Positions 6,208-8,916 of a DNA stretch of 8,916 bases are shown piece after piece. The notes beneath the pieces were generated by a model. It ran no database searches and was not told the origin of the DNA. It worked only from the letters and a program-made list of their open reading frames with translations. Within the stretch, counting starts at the first letter, position 1. Every line of letters starts with the position of its first letter. A program made the translations under genes and the position numbers. The DNA is taken from positions 1-8,916 of the forward strand of contig CAJOPV010000226.1 of NCBI GenBank assembly GCA_905236495.1, in the 5' to 3' direction. The stretch is from an uncultured Christensenellaceae bacterium (GTDB lineage: Bacteria; Bacillota; Clostridia; Christensenellales; Aristaeellaceae).

Positions 6208-6621
6208 TCAAGCGCCGCTGTCCAGATATTGCTGCAAAATCACCGCGGCGGCCACCTTGTCCACCACGCCCTTGCGGTCGTCCCGCCGCACGCCGCCCGC
6301 AATCAGCGCCTGATGGGCGGATACGGTGGAAAGCCGCTCGTCCTGATAGACCACGTCTAGCCCCGCTTCCCGCAGCTTATCCGCGAAGGCCATCACCTTT
6401 TCCGCCTGAAACCCCACGCTGCCGTCCATGTTCTTAGGCAGGCCGCACACGATCAGCTCCGCGCCGGTCTCCTGGCACAAACGCAGGATATGCTTCACGT
6501 CGGGAGAATACCCCACACGGGTATATACGCTGTGGGGGGACGCGATCAATCGGCCCTCGTCGCTGAGGGCCACGCCGATGCGCCTGTCTCCCACGTCCAG
6601 GCCCAGAATCCGCCCGCTCAT
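6208..6621 (-). CDS. ruvX: RuvX/YqgF family putative pre-16S rRNA nuclease
   Basis: A 137-residue RNase H-like protein. In Escherichia coli the homologue YqgF is implicated in maturing the 5' end of 16S rRNA; older annotation calls the family Holliday junction resolvases. The visible motifs are GLDVGDRRIGVALSD (7-21) with D9, the central VCGLPKNMDGS (58-68), YQDERLST (92-99) with E95, and KGVVDKVAA (118-126) with D121, covering the expected acidic metal-binding residues. Length is normal. Its ATG overlaps the ireB stop (ATGA, 6621-6618), so the two are translationally coupled. DUF1292 starts 32 bp beyond its stop. Confidence 0.95.
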   Translation of the reverse strand: MSGRILGLDVGDRRIGVALSDEGRLIASPHSVYTRVGYSPDVKHILRLCQETGAELIVCGLPKNMDGSVGFQAEKVMAFADKLREAGLDVVYQDERLSTVSAHQALIAGGVRRDDRKGVVDKVAAAVILQQYLDSGA

Positions 6622-6881
6622 GCGTTCAATTTGTTTTCCACGTAAAAGCGGACCAGTTCTTCCAGTATTTCATCCCGCTCCAGGCGGCAGATCAGGCTGC
6701 GGGCCCCCTGGAAGCTGGTAATATATGTGGGATCGCCAGTGAGCACGAACCCCACCAGCTGAGTGATGGGATCGTAGCCCTTTCCCTGGAGCGCACGGTA
6801 AACATGGGCAAGGATATCGGCCGCCGTCTCTCTGCCTTCCGGCAGGGGGCGCATTTTCATGGTTTCAAATTTTTCCGACAC
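6618..6881 (-). CDS. IreB family regulatory phosphoprotein (DUF965/YrzL)
   Basis: An 87-residue protein. Enterococcus faecalis IreB is phosphorylated on N-terminal threonines by the PASTA kinase IreK and lowers intrinsic cephalosporin resistance. Family hallmarks are DILAHVYRALQGKGYDPITQ (22-41), VGFVLTGDPTYIT (43-55), then the C-terminal RLERDEILEELVRFYVE. T7 in FETMKM lies where the phosphorylated threonine is expected. A GTG start at 6881 is chosen: GGGGAG (6892-6887) precedes it at 5 nt, the promoter -10 lies at 6912-6907, and the protein then begins VSEKFETM as relatives do. ATG 6908 lies inside the -10 box and cannot be the start from this promoter. First gene of the operon; stop overlaps ruvX. 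Confidence 0.92.
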   Translation of the reverse strand: MSEKFETMKMRPLPEGRETAADILAHVYRALQGKGYDPITQLVGFVLTGDPTYITSFQGARSLICRLERDEILEELVRFYVENKLNA

Positions 6882-6906
6882 CGCGCTCCCCCCTTCCTTT
6901 TTTACC

Positions 6907-6935
6907 ATTATACACCAATTGCCCCCATCCCGCAA
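6907..6935 (-). promoter_or_regulatory. Promoter of the ireB-ruvX-DUF1292 operon
   Basis: On the minus strand, TTGCGG (6935-6930) and a perfect TATAAT (6912-6907) are separated by 17 bp. Transcription should start near 6900, about 20 nt before GTG 6881. The hexamers and spacing equal those of the thioesterase promoter. Confidence 0.8.
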
Positions 6936-6982
6936 GGCGAAAAACGGCAGGAATGGGACGAAATCATGGAAAAGGTCAATAA

Positions 6983-6995
6983 TTTACAGTGTAAA
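6983..6995. promoter_or_regulatory. Inverted repeat TTTACA-G-TGTAAA, possible operator
   Basis: Perfect 6-bp arms around one base, in the AT-rich gap between the AI-2E permease stop (7028) and the ireB promoter, about 48 bp upstream of its -35 box. It could be a repressor site or part of the permease 3' end. Apart from the ireB promoter, the gap 6882-7027 holds nothing else I can identify, and I see no convincing terminator for the permease. Confidence 0.3.
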
Positions 6996-7027
6996 CGGAT
7001 GAAAGAAAATAAAAATTGCGGCCCGCC

Positions 7028-8065
7028 CTACGTTCGGGTGTCGTACAGCACCCGCGCCGCCCCCCGCAGGCAGACGAAGGCGGGGATGGCGGCCATCATG
7101 CCGGGCAGCCCCAACAGCAGCCCCCCGGCGGACAGGAGCACCAGCACCGCCGCCGGATGCAGCCCCGTGGCCCCGGCCATCAGGCGGGGGGACAGGAAAT
7201 AGCCCTCGATCTGCTGCACCGCCACGGTGATCCCCAGGGCCCACAAAAGGGATGAAATCCCCATGGGCAGGGAAAACAGCACGATGGGCACCCCGCCGAT
7301 CAGCGGGCCCACGTAAGGAATCCATTCGCACAGCCCCATGATCAGCCCCAGGGCCAGCCAGGCCGGGATCCCGCAGATCAGCAGCCCCGCCGCCGTCATC
7401 ACCGCCACCGCCAGGGACACCAGCATCTGCCCGTGCACGTAGCAGCCCGCCTCCCGCCGCATGGCCCCCAGAGCGGTCAGCGCCCGCCTGCGGTGCCGCA
7501 GGGGAATCCACAGGGACAGGCGATAGGTGAACATCTCCCGATCCCGCAGAAAGTAATAGGAAAGAACGGGGGTCAGAAAGGCCCGGCTCAGGCTGTCCGC
7601 TCCCGCCGCCAGGGCGGACAGCAAAGCGGGCAGGCTGCCTGCGATCCACTGGGACGCCTGGGCGATCCACTGCTCCGGGCCGTTCTGATCCAGCCCCAGC
7701 GCCCGCACCCATTCCCATCGGCTGATATCCTGCCACAGCAGGCGAAGCCACCCCAGGAACCGGGGCGCCTGGTTGACGATCAGGGTGATCTGGCTGATCA
7801 GCGGCGGCATCAAAAGGGCCACCGTGCCCAGGGCGGTCGCCGTCAGCCCCGCCACGGATAAAAGCGCCGCGGCGGGGCGCTTCATCCGTTTTTCCAGCCG
7901 CCTGCACAGCGGCAGGGCCAGGGCGCAGAGCAGGCAGGATAAAACGATCTGCACCGCCAACTGCACCAGGGCCTTGCCCCACAGTCCCAGCGCCACCGCC
8001 GCGCCGATGCCCACGGCCCATCGGCCTCCCCGGCTCAGTCCCCGGCGGGCGGGCCATGCGGTCAT
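7028..8065 (-). CDS. AI-2E family transporter (permease, PF01594)
   Basis: A 345-residue multi-pass membrane protein. Hydrophobic segments lie near 14-50, 66-97, 158-172, 213-245, 252-285 and 303-335. Family motifs are PVLSYYFLRDRE (166-177), CEWIPYVGPLIGGVP (246-260) and QQIEGYFLSPRLMAGATGLHP (284-304). Members are loosely named after the TqsA autoinducer-2 exporter; most have unknown cargo and some are ion antiporters, so the substrate is undetermined. ATG 8065 has GGGGAGG (8074-8080) 8 nt upstream. It is the last gene of a unit with the 44-residue protein (19-bp gap) and the PRC-barrel protein. In related clostridia alaS commonly follows such a permease; here it is absent. Confidence 0.94.
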   Translation of the reverse strand: MTAWPARRGLSRGGRWAVGIGAAVALGLWGKALVQLAVQIVLSCLLCALALPLCRRLEKRMKRPAAALLSVAGLTATALGTVALLMPPLISQITLIVNQAPRFLGWLRLLWQDISRWEWVRALGLDQNGPEQWIAQASQWIAGSLPALLSALAAGADSLSRAFLTPVLSYYFLRDREMFTYRLSLWIPLRHRRRALTALGAMRREAGCYVHGQMLVSLAVAVMTAAGLLICGIPAWLALGLIMGLCEWIPYVGPLIGGVPIVLFSLPMGISSLLWALGITVAVQQIEGYFLSPRLMAGATGLHPAAVLVLLSAGGLLLGLPGMMAAIPAFVCLRGAARVLYDTRT

Positions 8066-8084
8066 GGGCTTCGCCTCCCCCTCG

Positions 8085-8219
8085 TCACAGTTTCTTCATC
8101 ATATATGCCATCCGCAGGGCCCTTTTCCGCAGGGTTTTCCAGCAGAAGCGCCGGCCCATTTCCCGGTATTTCACGCCGCACAGAAAGCCCGCCATGCCGG
8201 CCCAGATCAGCTTGCTCAT
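8085..8219 (-). CDS. Small hypothetical protein, hydrophobic start and basic tail
   Basis: A 44-residue protein. Residues 3-15 (KLIWAGMAGFLCG) form a short hydrophobic stretch; the rest is strongly basic (REMGRRFCWKTLRKRALRMAYMMKKL), with two cysteines. I do not recognise a family. It is supported as a gene by its start overlapping the PRC-barrel stop (ATGA, 8219-8216), a strong GGGAGGAGGTGG upstream (8238-8227), and its close spacing to the permease. A membrane-anchored or membrane-associated peptide is plausible, but that is inference. Confidence 0.68.
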   Translation of the reverse strand: MSKLIWAGMAGFLCGVKYREMGRRFCWKTLRKRALRMAYMMKKL

Positions 8220-8671
8220 GGATGCTCCACCTCCTCCCAGGCGTTGGGTACGGTGACGTGGCCCGTGTCCCCGCAGGGCCGCACCTGAAAGGACGTGGCG
8301 TACCATCGCCCGTCTATCAGGTCGTCCAGGGGCCCGGCGGATATTTCCAGCGCCGCCACCCGCAGGGTGGTTTCGTTCATCAGCGCGTCCGTCACCACGC
8401 CGAGCCTGGCGCCCTCCGGATCGCTGACCCGGAACAGGCGGTAGTCCGCGTCCCTGGGCAGCCGCCGGGGCCGGCCCGTTCCGATCACCGACAATTGCCC
8501 CACCAGGGTGATCTGCTGGCGGGGAATCCACCTGGCTCCTTGCAGTCCGCCCCGCACCACGATCCCCCGCAGGCTGCGCCCGTCCTCCGTCAGCACGCCC
8601 CGAAGCACGCTGCCCGCCGTTTTCCCGTTCAGCATCACCGGCAGGCCCATCATCTTTTTCAGTCCCGTCAC
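8216..8671 (-). CDS. PRC-barrel domain protein
   Basis: About 151 residues with two PRC-barrel-like segments. The first (about 8-55) reads GLPVMLNGKTAGSVLRGV, then GIVVRGG and a WIPRQQI strand. The second (about 78-125) reads LFRVSDPEGARLGVVTDAL, then VAALEISAGPLDDLIDGRW. PRC barrels occur in RimM, photosynthetic reaction centres and sporulation proteins such as YlmC/YmxH; the role here is unknown. The start is uncertain. GTG 8671 has GGTGA at about 7 nt, which matches the 3' part of the Shine-Dalgarno sequence. ATG 8653 would also suit the domain; longer in-frame starts up to 8803 add unconserved-looking sequence. First gene of the unit with the 44-residue protein and AI-2E permease. Confidence 0.8.
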   Translation of the reverse strand: MTGLKKMMGLPVMLNGKTAGSVLRGVLTEDGRSLRGIVVRGGLQGARWIPRQQITLVGQLSVIGTGRPRRLPRDADYRLFRVSDPEGARLGVVTDALMNETTLRVAALEISAGPLDDLIDGRWYATSFQVRPCGDTGHVTVPNAWEEVEHP

Positions 8672-8831
8672 GCATTTCTCACCCGGCTCTATTATGCCCT
8701 GACATGCTTTCGGCATGCTGGCAAATCCTGATGAGGACGAACGATCGCACGGCAAAGGAAATGAATCTTCCGGCGAATCCCGAACGATCAAAAAGCCTGA
8801 CAATTCAATAGTTCGTCTTTACAAAATCTTC

Positions 8832-8878
8832 GTAAATTCCCAGAGTAACGTCCACCGCCAAAGGACGCCTGAATTTAC
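8832..8878. repeat. Nested inverted repeat in AT-richer edge region
   Basis: Outer arms GTAAATTC (8832-8839) and GAATTTAC (8871-8878) are perfect 8-bp complements. Inside them CGTCC (8849-8853) and GGACG (8863-8867) form a second stem. The surrounding stretch 8672-8916 holds no gene that I can support and is AT-richer than the rest of the window, mainly beyond 8790. Function unknown; it may be a leader or 3' structure belonging to sequence beyond the window. Confidence 0.4.
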
Positions 8879-8916
8879 CTTGAAAAACGGTAGAAGTTAA
8901 TATGGGAAAATAGAAA

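Noticed and set aside
6984..8057. 357-residue minus-strand open frame
   Set aside because: Glycine/proline/alanine-rich shadow of the AI-2E permease in another frame, without recognisable domains.
8728..8742. CTGATGAG followed by GACGAAC, reminiscent of a hammerhead ribozyme core
   Set aside because: There is no stem II between the motifs and the required GAAA is absent.
8715..8900. 61-residue plus-strand open frame at the window edge
   Set aside because: No ribosome binding site before its ATG, no recognisable motif, and it covers the nested inverted repeat.

Overview
This is a GC-rich, gene-dense bacterial chromosome segment. It most likely comes from an anaerobic, high-GC member of the Clostridia (Bacillota). 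The clues are the ireB-ruvX-DUF1292 gene trio typical of Firmicutes, a rubrerythrin, strong AGGAGG-type ribosome binding sites and sigma-A-like promoters. Two 16-bp palindromes, TGTTTCACGTGAAACA, match the bacterial parS (ParB/Spo0J) consensus, which suggests the window lies in the origin-proximal part of the chromosome. I see no DnaA-box cluster, so oriC itself does not appear to be here.

Layout: (1) 1-561, minus: an exported L,D-transpeptidase cut by the window edge (YkuD domain plus the start of a peptidoglycan-binding domain). (2) 670-1116, plus: a hotdog acyl-CoA thioesterase with a clear promoter. (3) 1183-1211: a strong hairpin between convergent genes. (4) 1221-1754 and 1852-2952, minus: rubrerythrin and, upstream of it, recF. 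(5) 2953-3102: the divergent recF/transporter intergenic region, with parS site 1 inside a 28-bp perfect palindrome next to the transporter promoter. (6) 3103-5289, plus: an MMPL/RND-type transporter, followed by terminators. (7) 5386-5589, minus: a small DUF378 membrane protein. (8) 5590-5857: a non-coding stretch with two terminator hairpins and parS site 2. (9) 5858-6881, minus: the operon ireB-ruvX-DUF1292 with its own promoter at about 6907-6935. (10) 7028-8671, minus: a three-gene unit of PRC-barrel protein, 44-residue small protein and AI-2E-family permease. (11) 8672-8916: an AT-richer non-coding edge with a nested inverted repeat.

How the genes fit together: recF (recombinational repair) and the parS sites belong to chromosome replication, repair and segregation. 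IreB, RuvX and DUF1292 form a housekeeping operon that in many Firmicutes follows alaS; alaS is absent here between the permease and ireB. The L,D-transpeptidase and the IreB protein (a Ser/Thr-kinase substrate family) both touch cell-envelope biology, and rubrerythrin handles peroxide. I found no mobile element, CRISPR array, tRNA, rRNA or defence system. The most interesting signals are the parS pair, recF away from its usual dnaN/gyrB neighbours, the missing alaS, and several unexplained inverted repeats.
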